Shown: positions 7,627 through 15,805, counted from the first letter of the stretch. The stretch is 34,244 bases of DNA from Deltaproteobacteria bacterium (GCA_007693595.1 REDI01000023.1:1-34244), one strand, 5' to 3'. Made by a program: numbers and translations. The notes: generated by a model not told the origin, from the letters alone.

Positions 7627-9374
7627 CCGCGCACCCGCTCGATGTAGTGGTGCTCGAGCTGCAGCGCGTCGAGATCGGACCGCAGCAAGGTCTGGATGGC
7701 GTCGTCGGGGCTGCACACGATCGGCTCGCCGTGGAGGTTGAAAGAGGTGTTCAGCACACCCCCCACCCCGGTCTTGCGCTCGAAGGCTCGGAGCACGGCG
7801 TGAAAGCGTGGATGGAGCTCCCGGTTGACGATCTGGGGACGCGCCGTCCGATCGGCGGGGTGTATCGCCGCCTGAAGCTCATGGTGGGCCCGCGCGGTGG
7901 TCCGGCAGCCCATCACCATGTGCGGACTGCGAAAGCCCTTGCTCAGCTCGACGTAGTCGGCGGCGCGCTCCGCGAGGATCGCCGGGGCGAAGGGCATCCA
8001 GAAGTCGCGCTCCTTGATCGCCCGGTTGAGCCGCGCCACGACCTGGGTGGACCGGGGGTCGGCGAGGATCGAGCGGTGCCCCAGCGCCCGCGCGCCCCAC
8101 TCCATTCGCCCCGAGAGACGTCCGACGATCTGGCCCGCCGCCACCTGCTCCCCGACGAAGGCGTCGATGTTGTCGTGCCGCGAGACGCGAAAGCCGGTGG
8201 CGGGCAGCCCACGCTCCACGGCCCGAACGATCGGGTCCTCGGTGTAGCTCGGCCCCCAGTCCACCCCCCCGAGCGGCGCGAGGTCGGCCGCCGGGAAGCC
8301 CAGCGAGCGTGCCGCCAGGATCGCCGCCCCAACAGGGTTCGACTCATCGCCACAGCTCGGAAAGACGAAGAGCGATCGGAGCTCTTCGAGTCCCAGGATG
8401 CGTCGGTTGAGCTTGACGTTCATAAAGCCGCCCCCCGACAGCGCCACGTCGGGGATCCCCGTGTGCCGGATGGCGTTGCGCACCCACTGGAGGACCAGCT
8501 CTTCGAAGAAGTCCTGCACCGCGCCACAGACCACGTCGAAGCGCTCCTGGGCGAAGAGGTCGCAGAAGAGCTCTTCGAGCTGCCATTTCCATCGGCCGCT
8601 CTGGTTGAGGATCTGAAGCGGACGGTCCGAGCGGATCTGGTAGAGGGTGCGCAGCTTCGCCACCAGCTCGGCTCGCCCCTGCGCCGAGGCGTAGGGCGCC
8701 ATGCCCATGACCTTATACTCATGCGACATCGGCCGGAGCCCGAGGTGCTGCGTGACGCGGGTGTAGAGCTCGCAGATCGAGTTGTAGTTGAAGATGGAGG
8801 CGACCCGGCGCAGCTCACCGGCCTCTCCGATCTGCACAGTGCCCGCCACCGCGTCGCCCGAACCGTCGAGGGTGAGCACGAGGCAGGGGTCAGGGCGGTT
8901 CCAGTTCGAGTAATACGCCGTCGCTCCATGGAGGAGGTGGTGCTCAAAGACCCGCTTGGGGCCGCGCAACCCGATCCGATCGAGCTGAGATTTCAAGGCT
9001 TGGATGCGCGCTCTTCCCAGGCGCGCGCCGAGACGCTGGGCCAGCTCGACGTTGCCTTCGCGCTGAAGCAGCCGGGAGGGCAGCAGGGGGACCGCCGCCC
9101 CAAAGAGCCGCTTGGGCACGCTCGGACGCGCCCAGTCTTCGTGGCCGATCTGAGGCAACATCGAGCAGATCCCTATGGCGTCCACCTGATCGGGCTGTCG
9201 CCCCGCCACCTGAAGGCAGGCGAGGATGGCCCGCTCGGGAAAGCCCTTCCACTCCTTGACGCGACGGAGGCGCTCCTCGGAAATACAGGCCAGCACTCGC
9301 CCATCTTCGAGGAGGCACGCGGTGGCGGTGTGGCCGTCGTGCACCCCGAGCGTCAGCACGTCGACCTCGAGCAC
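7623..9374 (-). CDS. NodU/CmcH/TobZ-family O-carbamoyltransferase
   Basis: About 583 residues from GTG at 9374 (MLEVDVLTLGVHDGHTATAC). The open frame extends 89 codons further upstream but is Arg/Gly/Pro-rich there. The N-terminal Kae1-like domain shows HDGHTA, SEERLRRVK, HHLLHGATAYY, LTLDGSGDA, SHEYKVMGMAPYA, ALSGGGFMNVKLN and CGDESNPVGAA. The C-terminal YrdC-like part has EWGARALGHRSILADPR and NTSFNLHGEPIV. This family moves a carbamoyl group from carbamoyl phosphate, through a carbamoyl-adenylate, onto a hydroxyl of a sugar, antibiotic or lipo-oligosaccharide. No partner glycosyltransferase or polyketide gene is nearby. It is translationally coupled to the MenH-like hydrolase and divergent from moeB. 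Acceptor unknown. Confidence 0.88.
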   Translation of the reverse strand: MLEVDVLTLGVHDGHTATACLLEDGRVLACISEERLRRVKEWKGFPERAILACLQVAGRQPDQVDAIGICSMLPQIGHEDWARPSVPKRLFGAAVPLLPSRLLQREGNVELAQRLGARLGRARIQALKSQLDRIGLRGPKRVFEHHLLHGATAYYSNWNRPDPCLVLTLDGSGDAVAGTVQIGEAGELRRVASIFNYNSICELYTRVTQHLGLRPMSHEYKVMGMAPYASAQGRAELVAKLRTLYQIRSDRPLQILNQSGRWKWQLEELFCDLFAQERFDVVCGAVQDFFEELVLQWVRNAIRHTGIPDVALSGGGFMNVKLNRRILGLEELRSLFVFPSCGDESNPVGAAILAARSLGFPAADLAPLGGVDWGPSYTEDPIVRAVERGLPATGFRVSRHDNIDAFVGEQVAAGQIVGRLSGRMEWGARALGHRSILADPRSTQVVARLNRAIKERDFWMPFAPAILAERAADYVELSKGFRSPHMVMGCRTTARAHHELQAAIHPADRTARPQIVNRELHPRFHAVLRAFERKTGVGGVLNTSFNLHGEPIVCSPDDAIQTLLRSDLDALQLEHHYIERVRG

Positions 9375-9639
9375 AGAGACCCGACGGCCCCGGAAGGGGC
9401 AAAGGCCCCCGCAGGAACGGGAGTCCTGGCGCCGGGCTCGCCCGGAGCCGCAGCGGGGAACCCTGGAGGCGAGGCGAGGGTGGAGAGGGTCAACACGGGG
9501 GAAGGCTACCCGGCCCCGTGAGAGCGCGCCACCACCGCCCGCAGGAGACGTGTCGAACGCTCGGCATCCGCCCCGAGAGGGTGGAAAGGGCAGGGGCGGC
9601 CCGATACGCTGTCCCGTCCTGACCCTCACGGAAGACCTC

Positions 9640-10716
9640 ATGTCCGAGCCTCTCAGCCCCGCCGAGCGCGCGCGCTACGCCCGTCATCTCAGCCTGCCCG
9701 AGATCGGCGAGGCGGGGCAGCGGATCCTGCGCGATCGGGCGGTGGTCGTCGTTGGCGCCGGGGGGTTGGGCTCTCCCTGCCTGCTCTACCTCGCGGCGGC
9801 AGGGGTCGGTCGGCTCGGCCTCGTGGACTTCGATAACGTCGATGTGAGCAACCTCCAGCGGCAGGTCCTCTACGGCCAGGCCGACGTGGGCGCTCCGAAG
9901 GTGAGCGCGGCGGAGCGCAGACTGGGCGACCTCAACCCCCACATCACCATCGAGCCTCACGCCGTGCGGCTGTCGGCCGACAACGCCCTGTCGATCCTCG
10001 GGTCCTACGATCTCGTGATCGACGGAAGCGACCGCTTCTCCACCCGCTACCTGGTGAGCGATGCCTGCGAGATCCTAGGCAAACCCCTCGTCTACGCCGC
10101 TATCCAGTCCTTCGAAGGGCAGCTCGCGGTGTTCAACCACGAAGGCGGCCCCACCCTGCGCGACCTCTTCCCGGAGCCCCCGCCTCCGGGCCTCGCCCCC
10201 CGCTGCGCCGAGGTTGGGGTGCTCGGGGTATTACCCGGTCTGCTCGGCACACTGCAGGCCTCCGAAGCCCTCAAGGTGCTCCTTGGGATCGGCGAGCCTC
10301 TTTGCGGCAGGCTGCTCCTGATCGACGCCCTGCGCATGACCTTTCGCTCCCTGCGGCTGGCCCGCGATCCCTCCCGCGCAGCGATCCACGACCTGAGCGC
10401 TCACGCGCCGCCTCCGTGGCAGGTCCTCGACCCCTCCGAAGCCGCGTCGCGTCTGCGCGAAGGCTGGGCCCCGGCGCTGATCGACGTGCGCACCCAGGCA
10501 GAAGCCGAGGTCGATCAGATCGCCGGCACCGCCCTCCGCTGCGAGCCTCAAGACATCCTGCCTTCCGGCCTGCCTCTCGGCGAGGTCCTCATCTACTGCG
10601 CCAGCGGGGGCCGCTCGACCCGCGTAGCCCGAGCGCTGCTCGACCAGGGCGTCGCCCCCGCCCGCTTGCACGAGCTCCGCGGGGGCCTCCAGGCCTGGCG
10701 CGCCGCCGGCTACTGA
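9640..10716 (+). CDS. moeB: MoeB-type MoaD adenylyltransferase fused to rhodanese
   Basis: 358 residues from ATG 9640, with GGAAG upstream. The E1-like domain (1-245) has GAGGLGS (39-45), NLQRQVLY with Arg74, Lys87, DGSDRF (128-133) and CAEVGVLG (189-196). It would adenylylate the C-terminal Gly-Gly of MoaD so that the thiocarboxylate can be rebuilt. The C-terminal rhodanese domain (about 260-358) has the sulfur-carrying loop CASGGRS with Cys320, giving a built-in sulfur donor as in ThiF/MOCS3-type fusions. Unlike classical MoeB, the four zinc cysteines are absent: the place of CxxC before LFP reads TLRDLFP (172-178), and the later pair reads RDPSRAAIH (242-250). It lies 8 bases before the moaC fusion. 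Confidence 0.9.
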   Translation: MSEPLSPAERARYARHLSLPEIGEAGQRILRDRAVVVVGAGGLGSPCLLYLAAAGVGRLGLVDFDNVDVSNLQRQVLYGQADVGAPKVSAAERRLGDLNPHITIEPHAVRLSADNALSILGSYDLVIDGSDRFSTRYLVSDACEILGKPLVYAAIQSFEGQLAVFNHEGGPTLRDLFPEPPPPGLAPRCAEVGVLGVLPGLLGTLQASEALKVLLGIGEPLCGRLLLIDALRMTFRSLRLARDPSRAAIHDLSAHAPPPWQVLDPSEAASRLREGWAPALIDVRTQAEAEVDQIAGTALRCEPQDILPSGLPLGEVLIYCASGGRSTRVARALLDQGVAPARLHELRGGLQAWRAAGY

Positions 10717-10724
10717 GAGGTCGC

Positions 10725-11615
10725 ATGAAAGACGTCACCTTCCGCCCCCAGACCCTCCGCGAGGCCACCGCCCAGGTGCTCGTGCGCCTCGACGCGCCGA
10801 CCCTCACCCTGGTCGCCGAGGGCCGGGTGAGCAAGGGCGATGTGCTCGAGGCCTCCCGGCTCGCCGCGATCATGGCGGTCAAGAAGACTCCCGACATCCT
10901 GCCCTTCTGCCACCCCCTCCCCGTCGGCGGGATCGACGCCCGCGCCGAGCTGGTCGCTGAGGGCATCCAGCTCACCCTCACCGTGCGGGGGATCGCCAAC
11001 ACCGGCTTCGAGATGGAGGCCCTGGCCGGGGCTGCGGTGGGGGCGCTCAACGTCTACGACATGCTCAAGCCCCATAGCCAGGCCGTCTTCATGGAGGGCG
11101 CCCAGCTCGTGCAGAAGCAGGGCGGGACGGCGCAGTGGCGCGAGACCTTCGCGCCGCCGCTGGTCGCCGTGGTCCTCCCCTTCGGCGACGTCACCGCGCA
11201 GACCTCGACTCGGTTGCGCGACCGACTCGCCCAGACCGATGGGGTACGTGCGACGATCCTCCCGCCCATCGCCCCGAGCCAGGGGGTTGCCCGACTTCGC
11301 GCCGCGATCGCCGAGGGCGCGGAGCTGATCCTCACCCTCGGAGGGCTGGACCTCCGTGGATCCTCGGGCGCCTACGAGGCGGTCACCGAGCTGATCGATG
11401 TGGAGCTTCCCGGCGTGATCGACGCCGCCCGCGCCTATCTCCAGCGTCGCACCCCCCGTGGCATGCTCCTCCGCGGCACCTGCGGACGGGCCGGCGACAC
11501 CCTGATCGCGACCTTTCCGGGCAACCCATCCCAAGCTGACGACTGCGGTCAGGCGCTCCTCCCTCCCCTGCTTCACGCCGTGCACGCGATCCGTGCCTCC
11601 CCCTCCAGGGCGTGA
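10725..11615 (+). CDS. moaC: Bifunctional MoaC - MogA/MoaB-like fusion protein
   Basis: 296 residues from ATG 10725, with GAGAGG 5 bases upstream. Residues 1-140 are MoaC: KKTPDILPFCHPLP (53-66, Lys53 equivalent to the catalytic lysine), NTGFEMEAL (92-100) and YDMLK (111-115). MoaC makes cyclic pyranopterin monophosphate from the MoaA product. Residues 145-290 are a MogA/MoaB-type domain with FPGNPSQADDC near the end. MoaC/MogA fusions are known. Here the usual TTGGTG...RDVTPEA segment reads TLGGLDLRGSSGAYEA (204-219), so the substrate loop and catalytic Asp are not conserved. A normal stand-alone MogA is encoded at 20724, so the fused domain may be structural or regulatory. The gene ends 6 bases from the convergent TSUP gene. 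Confidence 0.92.
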   Translation: MKDVTFRPQTLREATAQVLVRLDAPTLTLVAEGRVSKGDVLEASRLAAIMAVKKTPDILPFCHPLPVGGIDARAELVAEGIQLTLTVRGIANTGFEMEALAGAAVGALNVYDMLKPHSQAVFMEGAQLVQKQGGTAQWRETFAPPLVAVVLPFGDVTAQTSTRLRDRLAQTDGVRATILPPIAPSQGVARLRAAIAEGAELILTLGGLDLRGSSGAYEAVTELIDVELPGVIDAARAYLQRRTPRGMLLRGTCGRAGDTLIATFPGNPSQADDCGQALLPPLLHAVHAIRASPSRA

Positions 11616-11621
11616 GCGAGC

Positions 11622-12365
11622 TCAGAAGAGCAGGAGCTTGAGCCCGGCGACCAGGAGCACCACCGCGAGGAGCCCTCGGAGGGTATTCCCAGCCAGCCAG
11701 CGGGATCCCAGGGTGCTACCGATCGCGCCCCCCACAGCCACCACCAGCGCCGCTGGGAACACCATGGGCGGGATCTCGCCCCCCGCGTAAAGCACGCCCG
11801 CCAGCCCTGCGAGGGAGTTCACGAGGATGAAGACGGCCGAGATCCCGGCTGCCTCGCGAGGGGTCGCCCAGCCAAAAAAGATCAGCAGCGGCGTGAGGTA
11901 GATGCCCCCCCCGGTCCCCGTCAGGCCCGCGAGCAGCCCGAGGACTGCGCCGCAGAGCAGACGCAGCGCGACGCCCGGCGGCCCGGAAGGCCCCGCCGAC
12001 GCCTCCTTCGAAGTCCGCCCGAGGGCTCCCCACCCCAGGCGAGCCGCGGAGGAGAGCAACACCACACCGATCAAGGCGTGGAACCAACCGGCGGGGACCG
12101 ACAGGGCCCCCCCAAGCAGCGCGAGGGGCGGGCCCAGCAGCAGAAAGGGCCAGAGCAGCCGCCAGCGGACCGACCCCGCCGTAGCGAAGGTGGCCGCGGT
12201 GATCCCAGCGACCGCGACGTTGAGCGAGAGGGCGACGGGTCGGATCACCTCGGGGGGGTGCCCTGAGAGGCTGAGGACGGCGATGTAGCCGCTCGCTCCC
12301 GCGTGCCCGACGGAGGCGTAGAGGATCGCCACCACGGCCAGGGCGAGAACGACCAGGAGGTTCAC
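11622..12365 (-). CDS. TauE/SafE (TSUP) family membrane transporter
   Basis: 247 residues, about seven to eight hydrophobic helices in two similar halves. Typical TSUP features are ASVGHAGASGY near the N-terminus and LLAGLTGTGGGIYLTPLLI in the second half. TSUP proteins move sulfite, sulfoacetate, thiosulfate-like or other small anions across the inner membrane. The GTG start at 12365 overlaps the moeA stop (GTGA), so it is the translationally coupled last gene of the xdh-moa operon. Its position makes sulfur-anion or molybdate handling for cofactor synthesis an attractive guess, but the substrate cannot be told from sequence. Confidence 0.87.
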   Translation of the reverse strand: MNLLVVLALAVVAILYASVGHAGASGYIAVLSLSGHPPEVIRPVALSLNVAVAGITAATFATAGSVRWRLLWPFLLLGPPLALLGGALSVPAGWFHALIGVVLLSSAARLGWGALGRTSKEASAGPSGPPGVALRLLCGAVLGLLAGLTGTGGGIYLTPLLIFFGWATPREAAGISAVFILVNSLAGLAGVLYAGGEIPPMVFPAALVVAVGGAIGSTLGSRWLAGNTLRGLLAVVLLVAGLKLLLF

Positions 12366-13576
12366 CCCTCGACCTCCCAGGCCTGACCCGCCCGGCGCGC
12401 CATCGGCAGCACCGAGCCGGCCGGGAGGGCCCCATCCCCGGCCTCGACGCAGGTGACCCAGGGGCTCACCGAGGCGCCGCGCAGCATGCCGCTGTCCTGG
12501 GCCTGGTGCGCGGTCGCCTCGAGGCCATGCGCCGTGGAAGCCAGGGAGAAGCGAAGGAACTGCGCCCGCCAGCTACGGCGGACCGGATGGGTGAGCCGCG
12601 CATGAACCACCTCGGGGGCGGTCCGACGGTCCCCCAGACGCTCGAGGAGGGGTGCGACCAGCAGCTCGAAGGTCGTGAGGACGGCCAGCGGGTTGCCCGG
12701 AAGCCCGAAGAGGTGACAGGGACGGCCATCGATCGAGAGCAGCCCGGCGTGGGTGGGCTTGCCGGGCTTCATGGCGACCCGGTGAAAGAAGGCCTCGACA
12801 CCGAGGTGGTCCCAGGCGGCCTGGAGGTGATCGTGGTTCCCCACCGACGCGCCCCCGGTGGTGATCACGACGTCCGAACCTTGGACGGCGCGGGTGAGCG
12901 CCCCGCAGAGCGCCTCGAGATCGTCGCCGACGTGTTCGAGGGTGTGCTCTGGTACGCCGAGGGCGTCGAGAGAGGCCTGGAGCAGGGGGCCGTTCGCATC
13001 GCGGCCGGGGCCTTGGGTGGTGGGGCCGCCCGCGAACTCCTCGCCCGTGACCAGGATCGCGACCTTGGGCGGGGCCTGCACCGCAACCTGCGGGATCCCC
13101 AGCGCTCCGAGCATGCCGATCATGGCCGGCTGCAAGGCGGTGCCCGCGCGGATCAGCACCTCGCCCGGTCGGATCTCGCTGCCTTGGCGCCGAATGAACT
13201 GCCCCAGCCGCACCTCGCCCTCGATCCTCACCCCCTCGGACGTCTCGACGGTTCGCTCGATGGGGACGATCCCCTGGGCCCCCTCCGGCACCCGTCCGCC
13301 CGTGCTGATCCGCGCCGCCTCGCCCGCCCCGAGCGCGCCCTCGAAGGCGTCGCGTACCGTCGCCTCGCCCCTCACCCGTACCACGGGATCGCTCCCTTCG
13401 ACCGCACCGACGGCGTAGCCATCCATGGCGCTCCGATCGTAGGGGGGCAGCATGGCCTCGGCGAGGAGATCTCGGGCGATCGGACAGCCGAGGGCCTTCA
13501 CGATGGGGACCTTCTGAGGCGCGAGCGGACGCGCGGCCTTGAGGACCAGGGAGCGGGCTTCGCGGGGGTGGATCAT
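12362..13576 (-). CDS. moeA: Molybdopterin molybdenumtransferase MoeA
   Basis: 404 residues from ATG 13576; the open frame continues 19 codons upstream into moaE. Recognised by PPYDRSAMDGYAV, an RISTGGRVPEGA region, a VTGEEF segment in place of the usual TGDEL, the catalytic TTGGASVGNHD motif, and KPGKPTHAG followed by GLPGNPLAV. MoeA inserts molybdate into adenylylated molybdopterin made by MogA. The length fits the family. The start is 1 base past the moaE stop and the end overlaps the TSUP start by 4 bases, so it sits in a tightly coupled operon. GRDANG replaces the more usual DSN stretch in the middle domain, a mild deviation. Confidence 0.95.
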   Translation of the reverse strand: MIHPREARSLVLKAARPLAPQKVPIVKALGCPIARDLLAEAMLPPYDRSAMDGYAVGAVEGSDPVVRVRGEATVRDAFEGALGAGEAARISTGGRVPEGAQGIVPIERTVETSEGVRIEGEVRLGQFIRRQGSEIRPGEVLIRAGTALQPAMIGMLGALGIPQVAVQAPPKVAILVTGEEFAGGPTTQGPGRDANGPLLQASLDALGVPEHTLEHVGDDLEALCGALTRAVQGSDVVITTGGASVGNHDHLQAAWDHLGVEAFFHRVAMKPGKPTHAGLLSIDGRPCHLFGLPGNPLAVLTTFELLVAPLLERLGDRRTAPEVVHARLTHPVRRSWRAQFLRFSLASTAHGLEATAHQAQDSGMLRGASVSPWVTCVEAGDGALPAGSVLPMARRAGQAWEVEG

Positions 13577-13577
13577 G

Positions 13578-14018
13578 TCAGTCCTCGGGGGCTTGGATGG
13601 GCTGACCCGTGTCGCTGATCTCGCGCGCTCCATCGGGGCGCACGTCGACCTTCCAGATGGCGACCTCGCGCTTGAGACGCTCGATGGAGCGCTCGCAAGC
13701 CTCGAAGGCCTCGCGGCGATGCCGGGCGCGAACCACCGAGATCACCGCCGTCTCGCCAGCGGGCACCCGCCCGACCCGATGCACGATCCGCACCGCGAGC
13801 ACCCCCTGGGACGTGAGGAGGTCCCGTTCGATCCGGGCGAGCGCACGCTCGGCGAGGCCGGGGTGCACGTCGTAGTCGAGGGCGACGATCGAGCCTTGCG
13901 GCTCCTGGGCGCGCACATCGCCGGCAAAGACCACCACCGCCCCCGCGTCGACCCCAGCGGTCTCGGCCAAGAGCGCGTCGAGATCGAGAGGCTCCGCGCT
14001 GAGGTGTCGGGGGCTCAT
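13578..14018 (-). CDS. moaE: Molybdopterin synthase catalytic subunit MoaE
   Basis: 146 residues from ATG 14018, which overlaps the moaD stop as ATGA. MoaE carries out dithiolene formation with the MoaD thiocarboxylate on cyclic pyranopterin monophosphate. Visible family features are GAVVVFAGDVR, a LDYDVHPGLAE helix, RIVHRVGRVPAGETAV and REAFEACERSIERLKREVAIWK, which carries the conserved lysines of the active site. Length is normal. Overlap with moaD suggests balanced, coupled translation of the two synthase subunits. Confidence 0.95.
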   Translation of the reverse strand: MSPRHLSAEPLDLDALLAETAGVDAGAVVVFAGDVRAQEPQGSIVALDYDVHPGLAERALARIERDLLTSQGVLAVRIVHRVGRVPAGETAVISVVRARHRREAFEACERSIERLKREVAIWKVDVRPDGAREISDTGQPIQAPED

Positions 14019-14263
14019 CCGCCACTCACGGGAGGGATCAGCGCGATCTCGGTCAAAGGAGGCAAGGGATCGGCCGGGCCGACCAGCGCGTCGTCGACAC
14101 AGATCGCCACCGCCCCCATGAAGGGCTCGAGCTCGGGGAGGGCCTGCCCGATCAGGGTCTTGAGATCCTCCACATCGGCGGGAGAGCGGGGTAAATCGAG
14201 GGCGAGGCGGGAGGTGCCCGCGATCTCGCGCAGCGTACCGTAGAGCTGGATCTGGAGCGGCAT
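14015..14263 (-). CDS. moaD: Molybdopterin synthase sulfur-carrier subunit MoaD
   Basis: 82 residues from ATG 14263, a ubiquitin-like fold beginning QIQLYGTLREIAG and ending in PPVSGG. The terminal Gly-Gly is where MoeB adenylylates and where the thiocarboxylate forms. It starts 5 bases after the moaA stop and overlaps moaE by 4 bases. The open frame continues far upstream antisense-like, but the family N-terminus fixes the start here. Confidence 0.95.
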   Translation of the reverse strand: MPLQIQLYGTLREIAGTSRLALDLPRSPADVEDLKTLIGQALPELEPFMGAVAICVDDALVGPADPLPPLTEIALIPPVSGG

Positions 14264-14268
14264 GGCTC

Positions 14269-15306
14269 TCAGCCTCCGATGGTGGACATGTGGGTGGTGG
14301 TGGGCTCGCCCTCGCGCCAGCGGTGACCCTGGTTCTTCGCCGCCGCCGCCGCACGCAGACCCGCGATCACGGCCGCCCGGTCGCGGGCGCGCAGGGCGTC
14401 GAGGAGGGGGTGCTCGTGATCCTGCGCGAGGCAGGGCCGAACGCCGCCGCGGGCCGTCAGGCGAAAGCGGGTGCAGGTATTGCAGTAGGGATCCGAGAGC
14501 GGGGTGATGAAGCCGAGCTCCCCCTTGGCGCCCGGCACTTTGTAGTAACGAGCTGGGCCGTTGCCGATCAGAGGGGAGACGGGCACCAGGCCGTGGCGAG
14601 CGATCAAGGCATCGCGGGCCGCGGCCACGTCGGCGCGGGCGGGGGCCTCGACGCCGCGCGCAGCCTCGCCGATGGGCATGACCTCGAGGAAGCGGGGGGT
14701 GATCGGGTGGATCGTGGTGAGCTCGACCCACCGATCGAGCTCATCTTCGTTGAAGTCTGCGATGAGCAGCACGTTCACCCGAACCGGATGAAGACCCGCG
14801 TGGACCGCGGCCAGGATCCCCCGCCACACGGCCTCGGAGCCCTCGCGTCGAGTGAGCGCCCGGAAGCGCTCGGGACTCAGCGTGTCGAGGGAGATGTTGA
14901 TCCGATCGAGCCCCGCCCTCGCCAGCCCGGCCGCCTTGTCCTCGAGGCGGGTCCCGTTGGTGGTGAGGGAGAGATCGTCGAGGTCGACCTCGGATCTGAG
15001 CCGCGCGATCAGCCGCTCCAGCCCGGACCGCAGCAGAGGTTCCCCCCCGGTGAGTCGGAACCGGGTGATACCCAGCTCCGAGGCGACCGTACTAGCGAAG
15101 ATCACGTCGTCATCGCTCAGGCGAGCCTTGGGATGGAGCCACCGCAGCCCAGCGGCAGGCATGCAGTAGCTGCACCGTAGATCGCAGACATCGAGCAGCG
15201 AGATCCGAAGGCTGCGGATCGGGCGACCGTGCGCGTCGATCAGAGGCTCCACAGGCTGCGTAGACAGCCTCGGTGATGGCTTATCGAGGGGGAGGATGGC
15301 AGACAT
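14269..15306 (-). CDS. moaA: GTP 3',8-cyclase MoaA (radical SAM)
   Basis: 345 residues. The N-terminal radical-SAM cluster motif is CDLRCSYC (Cys41, Cys45, Cys48), followed by TGGEPLLR (Gly87-Gly88-Glu89 contact SAM). The C-terminal substrate cluster uses Cys275, Cys278 and Cys292 (CxxC-x13-C). The protein ends in MSTIGG, the conserved Gly-Gly tail needed for activity in MoaA. It catalyses the first step of molybdopterin synthesis from GTP. The N-terminus has about 25 extra residues before the fold. It lies 49 bases downstream of the YdcZ-like gene, the largest gap in the operon, so an internal promoter is possible. Confidence 0.96.
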   Translation of the reverse strand: MSAILPLDKPSPRLSTQPVEPLIDAHGRPIRSLRISLLDVCDLRCSYCMPAAGLRWLHPKARLSDDDVIFASTVASELGITRFRLTGGEPLLRSGLERLIARLRSEVDLDDLSLTTNGTRLEDKAAGLARAGLDRINISLDTLSPERFRALTRREGSEAVWRGILAAVHAGLHPVRVNVLLIADFNEDELDRWVELTTIHPITPRFLEVMPIGEAARGVEAPARADVAAARDALIARHGLVPVSPLIGNGPARYYKVPGAKGELGFITPLSDPYCNTCTRFRLTARGGVRPCLAQDHEHPLLDALRARDRAAVIAGLRAAAAAKNQGHRWREGEPTTTHMSTIGG

Positions 15307-15355
15307 GGAGGCGCTCGAGGGCTGCGTGAGGGAGGCGGGCGAAGCGAGAGGGGTA

Positions 15356-15805
15356 TCAACTCTCCCAGGTCGCGACCAGAACGCCGATCACTGCGAGCGC
15401 GGAGCCGCCTCCCCGCGCGAGGGTCACGGGCGCCCCGCCCAGCAGGGCGTCCCAGAGCAGGCTGACGACGAGCTGGGCCACCACCATCACCACGAAGACC
15501 CGCGCCGCTCCGACCTCGCTGATCGCCCAGGGGATCCCAGCGATGATGCAGAAGCCGAAGATCCCTGGCACCACCATCCACAGCGCGAGGCGAGAGAGAT
15601 CGGGCGCCCCGGCGAAGATGGGCGGCAGCCAGCCCGGCGCGAAGCGCGCCACCGCGTAGAAGACCGTCCCCACCACCATCACGACGATGCTGTTCAAGAA
15701 GATGGCTGATCCCAGGCCCATGCCGTAGCTCATCTCGCGGTTCAGCGTCCCTTGCAGCACGGTCATCGCGCCGATGGCGAGCGGGATCAAAAGGTACCAG
15801 TTCAT
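15356..15805 (-). CDS. YdcZ/DUF606-type small multidrug/metabolite-transporter-like membrane protein
   Basis: 149 residues with five predicted membrane helices. The start MNWYLLIPLAIGAMTVLQGTLN and the pattern of Gly-rich helices match the DUF606 (YdcZ) family of the DMT superfamily. Single-domain members are usually thought to work as dimers. The ATG at 15805 overlaps the xdhC stop as ATGA, tying it to the XDH genes. Function is unknown in the family; here it may move a purine, a cofactor intermediate or another XDH-related metabolite, which is inference from position only. Confidence 0.85.
   Translation of the reverse strand: MNWYLLIPLAIGAMTVLQGTLNREMSYGMGLGSAIFLNSIVVMVVGTVFYAVARFAPGWLPPIFAGAPDLSRLALWMVVPGIFGFCIIAGIPWAISEVGAARVFVVMVVAQLVVSLLWDALLGGAPVTLARGGGSALAVIGVLVATWES

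Noticed and set aside
7626-7716. Longer N-terminus for the MenH-like protein
   Set aside because: It would overlap the carbamoyltransferase coding end and adds only Arg/Ala-rich sequence. The GTG that overlaps the stop is a better start.
7647-9521. Long plus-strand open frame (624 codons) opposite the carbamoyltransferase
   Set aside because: The minus strand carries an unmistakable enzyme with all family motifs; the plus-strand product has none.
9582-9610. Possible promoter for moeB (TGGAAA, 17 bases, TACGCT)
   Set aside because: Only four and three of six consensus matches; too weak to list as a feature.
9375-9641. Longer N-terminus for the carbamoyltransferase
   Set aside because: The extra 89 codons are Arg/Gly/Pro-rich, and the family N-terminus (TLGVHDGHTA) is fully present from the GTG at 9374.
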